Of a DNA stretch of 64,000 nucleotides, positions 18,843 to 26,631 are shown piece after piece. The position numbers were made by a program, and so were the translations under genes. Under the pieces are notes generated by a model that saw only the letters and a program-made list of their open reading frames with translations, was not told the origin of the DNA and did no database searches. The DNA is from Flavobacterium terrisoli (GTDB lineage: Bacteria; Bacteroidota; Bacteroidia; Flavobacteriales; Flavobacteriaceae), in contig NZ_JARGNA010000002.1 in NCBI RefSeq assembly GCF_030167905.1, positions 400,164-464,163 on the forward strand. The letters are read 5' to 3'. Each line of letters starts with the position of its first letter. The first letter of the stretch is position 1.

Positions 18843-19559
18843 ATGAAAAATACAGTTTTACACAAAGCCAATACTCGCGGTCATGCTGATCACGGTTGGT
18901 TAAATGCACACCATACTTTTAGTTTTGCCAGTTATTACAACCCTGAAAGAGTTCAGTTTGGTGTCTTGAGGGTTTTAAACGATGACATCGTAGCATCTGG
19001 TATGGGTTTTGGAACACATCCTCACGATAACATGGAAATTATCACGATTCCTTTAGAAGGTGATTTGGCCCACAAAGACAGCATGGGTAATACTGAAATC
19101 ATCAAATTTGGTGATGTTCAGGTTATGAGCGCCGGAACCGGAATCCAACACTCTGAGTTCAATCCGAATGCGGATAAAAGAACCAATCTGTTGCAAATTT
19201 GGGTATTCCCAAAATACAGAAATGTTGGACCTCGTTACCAACAAATTACCTTAGACACGACTGATCGTCATAATAAATTGCAACAAATCCTTTCTCCAAA
19301 TGCAGACGATGCCGGAGTTTGGATTCACCAGGACGCCTGGTTTCATATGGGCAATCTGGACAAAGGAATTACTTTGGACTATGACCGTAAAAAAGAAGGC
19401 AATGGTTTATATGTTTTCGTAATCAAAGGGGGCGTAAAAGTAGACGGACAAGAATTAGCGCAACGCGATGGTTTAGGTATAACCGACTTTGACAAAGTAA
19501 CTTTTGAAGCTACTGAAGATGCCGAAATTTTATTAATGGAAGTACCAATGGTACAATAA
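18843..19559 (+). CDS. Pirin family protein (YhhW/quercetinase-like bicupin)
   Basis: A 238-residue bicupin. The metal site of the N-terminal cupin is intact: His59 and His61 ('GTHPHDNMEI'), His103 and Glu105 ('GIQHSEFNP'). Bacterial YhhW-like pirins can oxidise quercetin in vitro, and others act as redox-sensing cofactors; the physiological role here is unknown. It heads a tightly packed set with a small GNAT, an OsmC-like protein, a YjdI-type ferredoxin and an FMN reductase (gaps of 11, 2 and 2 nt, then a 4-nt overlap), which points to a redox or electrophile stress operon. Confidence 0.92.
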   Translation: MKNTVLHKANTRGHADHGWLNAHHTFSFASYYNPERVQFGVLRVLNDDIVASGMGFGTHPHDNMEIITIPLEGDLAHKDSMGNTEIIKFGDVQVMSAGTGIQHSEFNPNADKRTNLLQIWVFPKYRNVGPRYQQITLDTTDRHNKLQQILSPNADDAGVWIHQDAWFHMGNLDKGITLDYDRKKEGNGLYVFVIKGGVKVDGQELAQRDGLGITDFDKVTFEATEDAEILLMEVPMVQ

Positions 19560-19570
19560 ATCATAACACT

Positions 19571-19855
19571 ATGAGCACTGAAGTACAGTTAAAAATCGAT
19601 GGCAAAAAAGGTTTTTTTTACATTGATGTCGATGGCAAACACGAAGCCATGATGACTTTTGTTTTCGCTGGCGAAAAACAAATAATTATCGACCACACCG
19701 AAGTTAAACCCGGAAATGAAGGCAAAGGTTTTGGCAAAAAAATGGTCACCAAAGCGGTAGAATATGCCCGTGAGAATGGCATCAAGATCATTCCGCTTTG
19801 TCCGTTTGCCAAAAGCGTTTTCGATAAAGTTGAAGCGTTTAGAGACGTTTTGTAA
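19571..19855 (+). CDS. Small GNAT-like N-acetyltransferase (YjdJ type)
   Basis: A 94-residue protein of the Acetyltransf_CG family, much shorter than full GNAT enzymes. The acetyl-CoA loop is visible in 'HTEVKPGNEGKGFGKKMVTK' (about residues 38-57), and 'IIPLCPFAKSVFDK' is the conserved C-terminal part. In E. coli the homologue yjdJ neighbours yjdI; here a YjdI-type ferredoxin is two genes downstream, so the association is kept. The substrate is unknown. Confidence 0.88.
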   Translation: MSTEVQLKIDGKKGFFYIDVDGKHEAMMTFVFAGEKQIIIDHTEVKPGNEGKGFGKKMVTKAVEYARENGIKIIPLCPFAKSVFDKVEAFRDVL

Positions 19856-19857
19856 TC

Positions 19858-20265
19858 ATGGCCAATATTTTAGAAAATAACGTTGAAGGAAAGATTGGTG
19901 CACAAAAGTATTTGTGCACCATTTCCTGGCGTAATGGCACTTTACTGATGGACGAACCCGAAAGAGTTGGTGGAAATGACATTGGGCCCGACCCATTCTC
20001 AACCCTTTTAGCTTCGTTGGGAAGTTGTGTATTAGTAACCTTGCGAATGTATATCGATCGCAAAGGCTGGGATATTCCGGAGATTTATATTTCACTGAAT
20101 ATGTCTCAGGAGAGTAATCCCGACTTAGAAACGACCATTACACGAGACATTACATTTTCGACAAATATCAGTAACGAACAACGCGAGCGCTTACTGGTAA
20201 TTGCCGATAAATGTCCGATATCAAAAATCCTGAAAAACAAAGTAATCATCAATACAACACTTTAA
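19858..20265 (+). CDS. OsmC family protein
   Basis: A 135-residue OsmC/Ohr-fold protein. The two redox cysteines of the family are present, Cys57 ('LLASLGSCVLVTLRMY') and Cys119 ('ADKCPISKIL'), so thiol-dependent peroxide reduction is plausible. The gene starts 2 nt after the GNAT gene and ends 2 nt before the ferredoxin-like gene, indicating one transcript. It is closer to YhfA/OsmC-like small proteins than to Ohr; whether it reduces organic hydroperoxides or another electrophile is not evident. Confidence 0.92.
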   Translation: MANILENNVEGKIGAQKYLCTISWRNGTLLMDEPERVGGNDIGPDPFSTLLASLGSCVLVTLRMYIDRKGWDIPEIYISLNMSQESNPDLETTITRDITFSTNISNEQRERLLVIADKCPISKILKNKVIINTTL

Positions 20266-20267
20266 TT

Positions 20268-20498
20268 ATGGATCCTAAAGACCTAACCAAAGAATACACC
20301 AATGGCGAAGTGACCATAGTGTGGCAATCAGGAAAATGCATACATTCTGCCAATTGCGTTCGCAACAATCCTGATGTTTTCAAACCAAAGGAAAAACCTT
20401 GGATAACACCAGAAGGTTCAACCACTGAGAAAATCATCGAAACCGTGAAAAAATGCCCGTCAGGCGCTCTAACCTATTACTTAAATAGTAAAAAATGA
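20268..20498 (+). CDS. YjdI-type divergent 4Fe-4S mono-cluster protein
   Basis: A 76-residue protein with the Fer4_19 pattern: Cys24-Ile-His26-(3)-Cys30 ('SGKCIHSANCVRNNPDVF') and Cys63 in 'VKKCPSGALTYY'. These residues should bind one Fe-S cluster. I start at ATG 20268 (MDPKDLTKEY), 2 nt after osmC; a longer reading from 20211 lies inside osmC and is rejected. The 3' end overlaps the FMN reductase start by 4 nt (ATGA). It may pass electrons to or from that reductase (inference from coupling). Confidence 0.88.
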   Translation: MDPKDLTKEYTNGEVTIVWQSGKCIHSANCVRNNPDVFKPKEKPWITPEGSTTEKIIETVKKCPSGALTYYLNSKK

Positions 20499-21028
20499 AA
20501 AAAATACTAGCCTTCGGCGCTTCAAACAGCAGTGATTCCATCAACAAACAATTGGCAACTTATGCTTCCAAACAGTTTAAAAATGTAACCGTTGATTTGG
20601 TGGATTTGAATGATTACGAAATGCCTATCTATTCCAAAGACCGCGAAAAAGCAACCGGATTTCCGCAATTGGCGCAGGATTTTTACAAAAAAATTGGCGA
20701 TGCCGATTTTATCCTGATTTCGTTTGCCGAAAACAATGGCAACTATACTACCGCATTCAAAAACATCCTCGATTGGACTTCACGCATTGATGGCAAAACA
20801 TTTCAAGGAAAACCAATGCTTTTATTGGCTACTTCGCCCGGAGCACGTGGTGGTGGAACGGTTTTGGACATTGCCGTTAAACGAATGCCATTTCAGGGCG
20901 GTGTGGTAAAAGGAAGCTTTTCATTACCAAGTTTCAACGAGAATTTTGACAGGGAAAAAGGAATAATCAGCAATGAAGAGTTGAAAAATCAACTTTTAGG
21001 GATAATAGATTCGATTGAGATTGTGTAA
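20495..21028 (+). CDS. NADPH-dependent FMN reductase family oxidoreductase
   Basis: A 177-residue flavodoxin-fold protein. The FMN phosphate loop 'AFGASNSSDSINKQLATYA' is at the N-terminus, 'ISFAENNGNYTTAFKNILDW' follows (about residues 74-93), and 'LLLATSPGARGGGTVLD' closes the FMN site. This is the layout of ArsH/YieF/azoreductase-like NADPH:FMN or quinone reductases. The ATG overlaps the ferredoxin stop by 4 nt. Together with pirin, OsmC and the ferredoxin it fits an electrophile or quinone-stress response. The substrate is not determinable. Confidence 0.88.
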   Translation: MKKILAFGASNSSDSINKQLATYASKQFKNVTVDLVDLNDYEMPIYSKDREKATGFPQLAQDFYKKIGDADFILISFAENNGNYTTAFKNILDWTSRIDGKTFQGKPMLLLATSPGARGGGTVLDIAVKRMPFQGGVVKGSFSLPSFNENFDREKGIISNEELKNQLLGIIDSIEIV

Positions 21029-21129
21029 GGATTTCTCATAATTATGAAAAATAGTTGCTGTGGTTATTAGTTAAATTTGTCAAAACCCAATACAGGTCTA
21101 ACTAAAATTAACCATTAAAACAATCTATT

Positions 21130-21525
21130 ATGAAAACTTTAAAAATCTTATTCTCCGTTTTGCTTTTATCGGTCTTTGTTACTTCATGTAGCAGCGATGA
21201 CGATAATTCAACCAAAGTCAAGTATGAAATTGTCGGACTTGACAGTTCAGTTACTGAAATAAAATACAAAAAAGGCAATGGCTCTGTTGTAACCCTTAAT
21301 AATTTTGAGGATTTTGCCGGTGGTAATAGTTCCAAAACAGTATCGGTTTCTGATTATCCATTTACAGCAAATTTAGAAGTAACGGCAAACAACACATCGT
21401 CTTCCACTAAAACGTATACACTAGCAATTACTGTTAATGGTGTGCCTGAAGATTTTACGCCGCTGGTTGTTCCTGCCAACTCAACTGCAACAGCTGTTGT
21501 AGACTTTGTGATTGAAACAGAATAA
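21130..21525 (+). CDS. Putative lipoprotein of unknown function
   Basis: A 131-residue lipoprotein. The lipobox is 'VFVTSC' with the lipidated Cys20, and the next residues (SSDDDNST) form the acidic patch that directs Bacteroidota lipoproteins to the cell surface. The mature part, 'YEIVGLDSSVTEIKYKKGNG' to 'TAVVDFVIET', is beta-rich and resembles an Ig-like or MmpS-like single domain, but I do not recognise a family with certainty. It stands alone between the FMN reductase gene and fabD. Confidence 0.75.
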   Translation: MKTLKILFSVLLLSVFVTSCSSDDDNSTKVKYEIVGLDSSVTEIKYKKGNGSVVTLNNFEDFAGGNSSKTVSVSDYPFTANLEVTANNTSSSTKTYTLAITVNGVPEDFTPLVVPANSTATAVVDFVIETE

Positions 21526-21538
21526 AATAGTATTTTTG
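21505..21538 (+). promoter_or_regulatory. Candidate promoter of fabD
   Basis: TTTG at 21505-21508 and TATTTTTG at 21531-21538 with a 22-nt spacer fit the Bacteroidota consensus. The -33 box lies inside the end of the preceding lipoprotein gene. Confidence 0.5.
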
Positions 21539-21564
21539 TTGTTCGAAACAATAAAAAATACTAA

Positions 21565-22437
21565 ATGAAAGCATACGTTTTTCCAGGACAAGGAGCACAA
21601 TTTACCGGAATGGGTAAAGAGTTATATGAGAATTCGGCTTTAGCGGCAGCCTTATTTGAAAAAGCCAATGAAATTTTAGGTTTCCGCATCACAGACATTA
21701 TGTTTGAGGGAACAGCCGAAGAATTAAAAGAAACCAAAGTAACACAACCGGCGGTTTTTTTACACTCGGTAATTTTGGCCAAAACTTTAGACAATTTCAA
21801 CCCTGACATGGTAGCCGGACATTCACTTGGCGAATTTTCAGCCTTGGTTGCCAATGGTACTTTGTCTTTTGAAGACGGATTAAAATTGGTTTCCCAACGT
21901 GCGATGGCGATGCAAAAAGCTTGTGAAATTACACCATCTACTATGGCTGCGGTTTTAGGTTTGGAGGATAAAATCGTGGAAGACGTTTGTGCTTCCATTG
22001 ACGGAATTGTCGTAGCGGCTAATTACAACTGTCCTGGACAATTGGTCATTTCAGGTGAATTTTCAGCCGTGGAAAAAGCTTGCGAAGCGATGAAAGAGGC
22101 TGGAGCGAAAAGAGCTTTGTTGTTGCCTGTTGGCGGCGCATTCCACTCGCCTATGATGGAACCGGCCAGAGAAGAATTGGCTGCAGCGATTGAAGCTACA
22201 AACTTTAACACTCCAAGTTGCCCGGTATATCAAAATGTAACGGCAAGCGCGGTTTCTGATGCCAATGAAATCAAGAAAAACTTAATCATCCAATTGACGG
22301 CTCCGGTAAAATGGACCCAATCGGTTCAACAAATGATTAAAGACGGCGCCACTAGTTTTACTGAAGTTGGTCCCGGAAAAGTACTGGTTGGATTGGTGAA
22401 CAAAATCGACAGAGAAGTAGAAACATATTCTGCATAA
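21565..22437 (+). CDS. fabD: Malonyl-CoA:ACP transacylase
   Basis: FabD (290 residues) loads malonate onto acyl carrier protein for fatty acid synthesis. Visible are the N-terminal 'AYVFPGQGAQFTGMGKELY', the nucleophile Ser87 in 'VAGHSLGEFSAL', Arg in 'LVSQRAMAMQ' and catalytic His194 in 'GGAFHSPMMEPA'. The end 'FTEVGPGKVLVGLVNKI' is typical. Here it is not next to other fab genes; it has its own candidate promoter and a strong terminator, so it is probably a single-gene unit. Confidence 0.96.
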   Translation: MKAYVFPGQGAQFTGMGKELYENSALAAALFEKANEILGFRITDIMFEGTAEELKETKVTQPAVFLHSVILAKTLDNFNPDMVAGHSLGEFSALVANGTLSFEDGLKLVSQRAMAMQKACEITPSTMAAVLGLEDKIVEDVCASIDGIVVAANYNCPGQLVISGEFSAVEKACEAMKEAGAKRALLLPVGGAFHSPMMEPAREELAAAIEATNFNTPSCPVYQNVTASAVSDANEIKKNLIIQLTAPVKWTQSVQQMIKDGATSFTEVGPGKVLVGLVNKIDREVETYSA

Positions 22438-22451
22438 CTTCAAAAAAATTG

Positions 22452-22482
22452 AAAACTCCGATAAAAACATCGGAGTTTTTTT
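22452..22482 (+). terminator. Terminator of fabD
   Basis: A perfect 11-bp stem (AAAACTCCGAT and ATCGGAGTTTT, 6-nt loop) with a T-run. Confidence 0.92.
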
Positions 22483-22486
22483 ATGC

Positions 22487-22494
22487 TATCTTTG
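22487..22494 (+). promoter_or_regulatory. Candidate -7 box for the HipA-like/DUF3037 operon
   Basis: TATCTTTG is an exact TAnnTTTG match directly after the fabD terminator and 20 nt before the kinase ATG. No -33 box is evident; the region upstream is the terminator stem. Confidence 0.45.
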
Positions 22495-22514
22495 TTTTAA
22501 AGAATTCCAAATTC

Positions 22515-23303
22515 ATGAACTTAGATTTACGAACCGTAAACGTAACCCGATATATTACACCGCTTCGCGAAGGCGGTTCGCTTCCGGCATTGGCTGAAGC
22601 GGATGACGATTTTAAATATGTTTTAAAATTTCGCGGTGCCGGTCATGGTGTCAAAGCGTTGATTGCTGAGTTTCTTGGTGGTCAAATCGCTAAATATCTT
22701 GGTTTACCGGTTCCCGAATTGGTTTTTGCCAATTTGGACGAAGCTTTTGGCCGAACCGAAGCCGATGAAGAGATTCAGGATTTGCTGCAATTCAGTCAAG
22801 GGTTGAATTTGGGTTTGCATTATCTTTCAGGCGCTATTACTTATGACGCTGCGAGTAATGATTGTGAGGCATTATTGGCTTCAAAAATTGTTTGGTTGGA
22901 TGCGTTTATTACCAATGTTGACCGAACTTTCAAAAACACTAATTTACTGATTTGGAAAAAAGAACTTTGGTTAATTGATCACGGTGCGGCTTTTTATTTT
23001 CACCATTCCTGGGACAATTGGAAAACCAATGCCGTTTCGCCCTTTGCTCTAATCAAAGACCATGTTTTGTTGCCAAAAGCAGCCCGATTGGAGGAAGTCA
23101 ATACCGAGTTCACAACTAAATTAAACGAAAGTATTCTGAAAGAAATTGTAAATCAAATTCCAGAGGACTGGTTACTTTGGGAAGACAGAACAATAACTCC
23201 TGACGAAATAAAAGAAGTCTATTTTCAATTTTTAATCCTCCGATTGGCGAATGCTGATCTGTTTTTAAAACAAGCGCAAGATGCACGAAAAACACTTATA
23301 TGA
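22515..23303 (+). CDS. HipA-family kinase-like protein
   Basis: A 262-residue protein of the HipA_2 type, kinase-like but much shorter than toxin HipA. Kinase features are Lys38 in 'KYVLKFRGAGHG', Glu52 in 'LIAEFLGGQIAKYLG', the catalytic loop 'ITNVDRTFKNTN' (Asp136, Asn141/143) and a DFG-like 'LIDHGAAFYFHHSW' (Asp155), all apparently intact. I start at ATG 22515 (MNLDLRTVNV), behind a -7 box; the frame upstream runs into the fabD terminator. It overlaps the DUF3037 gene by 23 nt. HipA toxins phosphorylate aminoacyl-tRNA synthetases, but the target here is unknown and no HipB-like antitoxin is adjacent. Confidence 0.85.
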   Translation: MNLDLRTVNVTRYITPLREGGSLPALAEADDDFKYVLKFRGAGHGVKALIAEFLGGQIAKYLGLPVPELVFANLDEAFGRTEADEEIQDLLQFSQGLNLGLHYLSGAITYDAASNDCEALLASKIVWLDAFITNVDRTFKNTNLLIWKKELWLIDHGAAFYFHHSWDNWKTNAVSPFALIKDHVLLPKAARLEEVNTEFTTKLNESILKEIVNQIPEDWLLWEDRTITPDEIKEVYFQFLILRLANADLFLKQAQDARKTLI

Positions 23304-23664
23304 ATACGCCGTTATTCGTGTTGTGCCTAAGGTAGAGCGCGAAGAATTTATCAATATCGGATTGCTGCTTTTTTGTAAAAGGCAAAAATACCTGCGAATT
23401 GAATACCATATCGTACCCGAAAAAATACAGTCGATTTGTGCTGAATTTGACATTGCTCAATTAAAAGAAAATTTAGAGTCATTTGTAAAAATCGGTCAAG
23501 GCAAAAAAGACAGCGGACCCATTGGCGCTTTCGAAATTTCGGAACGCTTCCGATGGCTGACGGCTGTTAAAAGTTCGAGCATACAAACTTCGAGACCACA
23601 TTCCGGTTTCAGTGCTGATTTGGATGCTACTTTTGAAAAACTGTATTCTGAATTGGTGTTGTAA
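23281..23664 (+). CDS. DUF3037 domain protein, partner of the HipA-like kinase
   Basis: A 127-residue protein with the DUF3037 start 'YEYAVIRVVPKVEREEFINI' and 'FEISERFRWLTAVKSSSIQT'. The function is unknown. DUF3037 genes commonly sit next to HipA_2-type kinase genes, and here the two overlap by 23 nt, which strongly suggests coupled translation and a joint function. It has no signal peptide, transmembrane segment or helix-turn-helix, so it is not an obvious DNA-binding antitoxin. Confidence 0.85.
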   Translation: MHEKHLYEYAVIRVVPKVEREEFINIGLLLFCKRQKYLRIEYHIVPEKIQSICAEFDIAQLKENLESFVKIGQGKKDSGPIGAFEISERFRWLTAVKSSSIQTSRPHSGFSADLDATFEKLYSELVL

Positions 23665-23673
23665 ATTGATGCT

Positions 23674-24354
23674 ATGGAAAAATTAATTGCCTTATTTGAA
23701 GACATTCAGGATGTCAAAGTCATCTCCGCTGATATTGCTTATGATAATTATGTGGCTTTGGATTTGTCGGTGGCCAATGAAACCCTGGCGAATCAAAATT
23801 TAAATAAGGCTTCCGATTACGAAAAATATATTCAGCAGTATTTAGATAAAAATAATGCCCAAATTGCTTTCGGAGGTTACCAGGAAATCCGAAATTTGTA
23901 TAAGAGAAGTACGGTTTTCAACGACCTTAATTCAGACGAGCGCAATATTCATATTGGTTTGGATTTGTGGATCAATGAATCGGCACCGATTTATGCAGCG
24001 TTGGATGGAAAAATTCACAGCTTTCAAAACAATGACGCTTTGGGAGATTATGGCCCAACGGTTATTTTGGAACATACCATCGAAGGTTACAAGTTCCATA
24101 CCTTATATGGCCATTTGAGTCTGGAAAGTTTGAACGGCAAAAAAGTGGGTGATTTGGTGACCAAAGGACAACAAATCGCCAATTTGGGTTTGCCTCCAAT
24201 AAATGGTGATTATGCGCCGCATTTGCATTTCCAGGTTATCATCGATATGGAAAATAAAAGTGGTGATTATCCCGGTGTTTGCAGTTCAAAAACACTGGCC
24301 TATTATTTGCAGAATTGCCCTGATCCAAATTTGTTATTAAAAATTAAACCTTAA
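23674..24354 (+). CDS. M23 family (lysostaphin-like) metallopeptidase
   Basis: A 226-residue protein with an M23 domain at about residues 85-200. Zinc ligands are His93 and Asp97 ('IHIGLDLW') and His185 of 'APHLHF', with catalytic His146 ('LYGHLS') and His183. M23 enzymes cut peptidoglycan cross-links. No signal peptide is visible: the N-terminus MEKLIALFEDIQDV is soluble, which is odd for a wall hydrolase, so a cytoplasmic role or non-classical export is possible. The start is 10 nt after DUF3037, so it is probably in the same operon. Confidence 0.85.
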   Translation: MEKLIALFEDIQDVKVISADIAYDNYVALDLSVANETLANQNLNKASDYEKYIQQYLDKNNAQIAFGGYQEIRNLYKRSTVFNDLNSDERNIHIGLDLWINESAPIYAALDGKIHSFQNNDALGDYGPTVILEHTIEGYKFHTLYGHLSLESLNGKKVGDLVTKGQQIANLGLPPINGDYAPHLHFQVIIDMENKSGDYPGVCSSKTLAYYLQNCPDPNLLLKIKP

Positions 24355-24359
24355 ATATC

Positions 24360-24617
24360 ATGAAGAAAATAATCTTATCGTTCGCTTTAGCAGCTTTATT
24401 AGCATCTTGTAAAGACGAGACCAAAGAAAAAATCGACGCAGCTTCAGACGCTGTAACCGAAGAAGTAAAAGAATCCATTGACACAGCCAAAGTAAAGGTG
24501 GAAGCTGAATTGGATACTGTTAAAGCCAAAGCCAAAGCTAAAATAGACACCGCCAAAATAAAAAGCGCTGAAAAACTGGAAGAAGCCGCCAAAAAATTAA
24601 AAGAATCTGCAAAATAA
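24360..24617 (+). CDS. Small coiled-coil lipoprotein
   Basis: An 85-residue lipoprotein: lipobox 'ALLASC' with Cys17, then a Lys/Glu/Ala-rich amphipathic helix. An 11-residue-like periodicity recurs ('EEVKESIDTAKVKVEAELD', 'AKAKIDTAKIKSAEKLEEA'), similar to apolipoprotein or LEA-type repeats. It probably lies along the membrane surface in the periplasm. The start is 5 nt after the M23 gene and a terminator follows. Function is unknown. Confidence 0.75.
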   Translation: MKKIILSFALAALLASCKDETKEKIDAASDAVTEEVKESIDTAKVKVEAELDTVKAKAKAKIDTAKIKSAEKLEEAAKKLKESAK

Positions 24618-24623
24618 AAAACT

Positions 24624-24652
24624 AAATCCTCATCAAAAGTGAGGATTTTTTA
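24624..24652. terminator. Bidirectional terminator
   Basis: A perfect 9-bp stem (AAATCCTCA and TGAGGATTT) with a T-run, between the coiled-coil lipoprotein gene and the converging transporter gene. Confidence 0.9.
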
Positions 24653-25570
24653 TTTGTCTCCGTTTCGTTCGACAACATCTTTAGTTCGCTTGTAATTGGT
24701 GATGAATACACCCAGGATAATCAACACAGTTGCAATCAGGAAGTCGAGCTTAATGACTTCATCAAGCAACAGCCAGCCCAGGAATACCGCGATAATGGTA
24801 TTGATATAATTCAACACCGAAACCTGTATTGCCGTAACTCTTTTCAAGGCATAATGATAGGCAAAGAAAGCAATCACAGAGCCAAAAACAGAAAGGTATA
24901 AAGTGGCCAAAATACTTCTGGTGCTCCAGGCATTGAAATCAACATCGGGATTGATGATGAGTGCCAAAATAAATTGAATGATGGCGGCAATTGAAAACTG
25001 GTAAAATAAATTCAGGGCTATATTATTCGATTTGTGCGTGTGGAATTTGGTGTAAACCGTTCCGGCCGACCAAGCTAAAATCGCGATACTCAAATAGAAA
25101 ATTCCCGTCTTGTAATTGGGATCCAAAATATCACCCAAACCATCCCTAAAAATAAAAACGACTCCCAGGAATCCAATAATAACGCCGATAAAACCTTTAA
25201 AAGTTGCCTTTTGCTGACCAATCATTGTTCCGCCCAAGAAAACCACCAACGGTGACAAAGCACTCAATATTGAAGTCAATCCGCTGGGAACACTTTGTTC
25301 GGCAATTGTAGTAAAACCATTGGCCAAAACTATCATCAGAATCGATGGTATGAACTGGAGTTTGAAATTCTCCCATCCTATCCAGGCCAATTCTTTTTTA
25401 TACAATAAAATCGCCAATATAATCAAAGCGGCTAATCCCTGACGGGCGGAGGTAATATACCAGGGCTGCATGGTTTCGACCGCAACCCTGATTCCTAAAT
25501 AGGTTGTGCCCCAAACAATTGCTACAATAAAAAGACAGAGCAGTAATTTGAAATCGGTTTTTTCATTCAT
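24650..25570 (-). CDS. EamA/DMT superfamily transporter
   Basis: A 306-residue inner-membrane protein with about ten predicted transmembrane helices arranged as two EamA repeats of five. Conserved segments are 'AIVWGTTYLGIRVAVETMQP' near the start and 'VTAIQVSVLNYINTIIAVFL' in the second repeat. Such proteins export amino acids or other metabolites; the substrate cannot be inferred. It is transcribed leftward from its own region and shares a terminator with the converging lipoprotein gene. Confidence 0.9.
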   Translation of the reverse strand: MNEKTDFKLLLCLFIVAIVWGTTYLGIRVAVETMQPWYITSARQGLAALIILAILLYKKELAWIGWENFKLQFIPSILMIVLANGFTTIAEQSVPSGLTSILSALSPLVVFLGGTMIGQQKATFKGFIGVIIGFLGVVFIFRDGLGDILDPNYKTGIFYLSIAILAWSAGTVYTKFHTHKSNNIALNLFYQFSIAAIIQFILALIINPDVDFNAWSTRSILATLYLSVFGSVIAFFAYHYALKRVTAIQVSVLNYINTIIAVFLGWLLLDEVIKLDFLIATVLIILGVFITNYKRTKDVVERNGDK

Positions 25571-25617
25571 GAGGCAGATATCTTTAATTGCCTAAGGCAA
25601 TCCGTATTTTTAAAATC

Positions 25618-26631
25618 TTAACTTCTAACTTTTTGCTCCCATTTCCAGGCGGAAGCCAATGCATCCTCCAAAGACAATTCGGTACTCCATCCCAAAATTT
25701 CTCTAGCTTTGTCGGTATTGGCGTAAGCCTGAACCACATCGCCATCTCTTCGGGCCACTATTTTATAAGGTAATTTTTGCCCTGAAATTTTTTCGAACGC
25801 GTGAATCACTTCCAAAACAGAACTTCCGGTTCCGGTTCCTAAGTTGAAGGTTTCCACTTTCTCTGTGTTTTGTTTGTCTAGCAAACGTTGCAATGCTACA
25901 ACATGTGCTTTCGCCAAGTCAACAACATGAATATAATCGCGGATACAGGTTCCGTCAATGGTTGGATAATCATTCCCGAAAACAGATAATTCTTTGCGCA
26001 AGCCCATGGCCGTTTGTGTAATGAATGGCACTAAGTTTTGCGGAACTCCAATGGGTAATTCCCCGATTTCGGCGGTAGGATGTGCTCCGATTGGGTTAAA
26101 ATAACGCAACAAAATCGAATTTAAATTGGTCACCCTGGCCACGTCATGGATGATTTCTTCCCCAACCTGCTTTGTATTTCCATAAGGCGACATTGCCGGT
26201 TGCACCGAAGCATCTTCGGTAATCGGCATGGTTTCGGCCTGGCCATAAACGGTACAAGACGAACTGAAAATAAAATTAGCCTGAGGCATCAGGGTCATTT
26301 CCTGTAAAACATACACCAAAGTATTGATGTTGTTTTCGTAATACAACAAAGGGTTTTCAACGCTCTCTCCAACAGCTTTAGACGCTGCAAAATGGATTAC
26401 GCCAACTGTATCATTGTGCTTTTTAAAGAAATTCTGAACAGCGGTTTTTTCTCTTAAATCAATGTTTTCAAAAATGGGTTTCTTCCCGGTAATCTTTTCG
26501 ATACCATCCAAAACCGAAATAGAAGCATTGGACAAATTGTCGATAGCCACTACTTCAAAACCTTGATTTTGCAATTCAACAACGGTGTGCGAACCTATAA
26601 AACCTAATCCGCCGGTTACTACTACTTTCAT
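25618..26631 (-). CDS. galE: UDP-glucose 4-epimerase
   Basis: A 337-residue extended short-chain dehydrogenase that interconverts UDP-glucose and UDP-galactose (or the N-acetyl forms). NAD binding is by 'VTGGLGFIGSHTVVEL' (GxxGxxG at 7-13). The catalytic pair is Ser in 'FIFSSSCTVYGQ' and YxxxK in 'SPYGNTKQVGEE' (about residue 150). 'YFNPIGAHPTAEIGE' is a GalE signature. It is flush with the upstream small membrane protein gene and behind the DegT aminotransferase gene, fitting a nucleotide-sugar role for surface glycans. Confidence 0.95.
   Translation of the reverse strand: MKVVVTGGLGFIGSHTVVELQNQGFEVVAIDNLSNASISVLDGIEKITGKKPIFENIDLREKTAVQNFFKKHNDTVGVIHFAASKAVGESVENPLLYYENNINTLVYVLQEMTLMPQANFIFSSSCTVYGQAETMPITEDASVQPAMSPYGNTKQVGEEIIHDVARVTNLNSILLRYFNPIGAHPTAEIGELPIGVPQNLVPFITQTAMGLRKELSVFGNDYPTIDGTCIRDYIHVVDLAKAHVVALQRLLDKQNTEKVETFNLGTGTGSSVLEVIHAFEKISGQKLPYKIVARRDGDVVQAYANTDKAREILGWSTELSLEDALASAWKWEQKVRS

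Noticed and set aside
21034..21054. Possible terminator after the FMN reductase gene
   Set aside because: Only a weak interrupted stem (TTCTCAT-AATT-ATGAAAA) without a T-run.
22515..23664. Calling the HipA-like/DUF3037 pair a toxin-antitoxin system
   Set aside because: There is no DNA-binding antitoxin, the kinase lacks the toxin HipA N-terminal domain, and DUF3037 has no known antitoxin activity.
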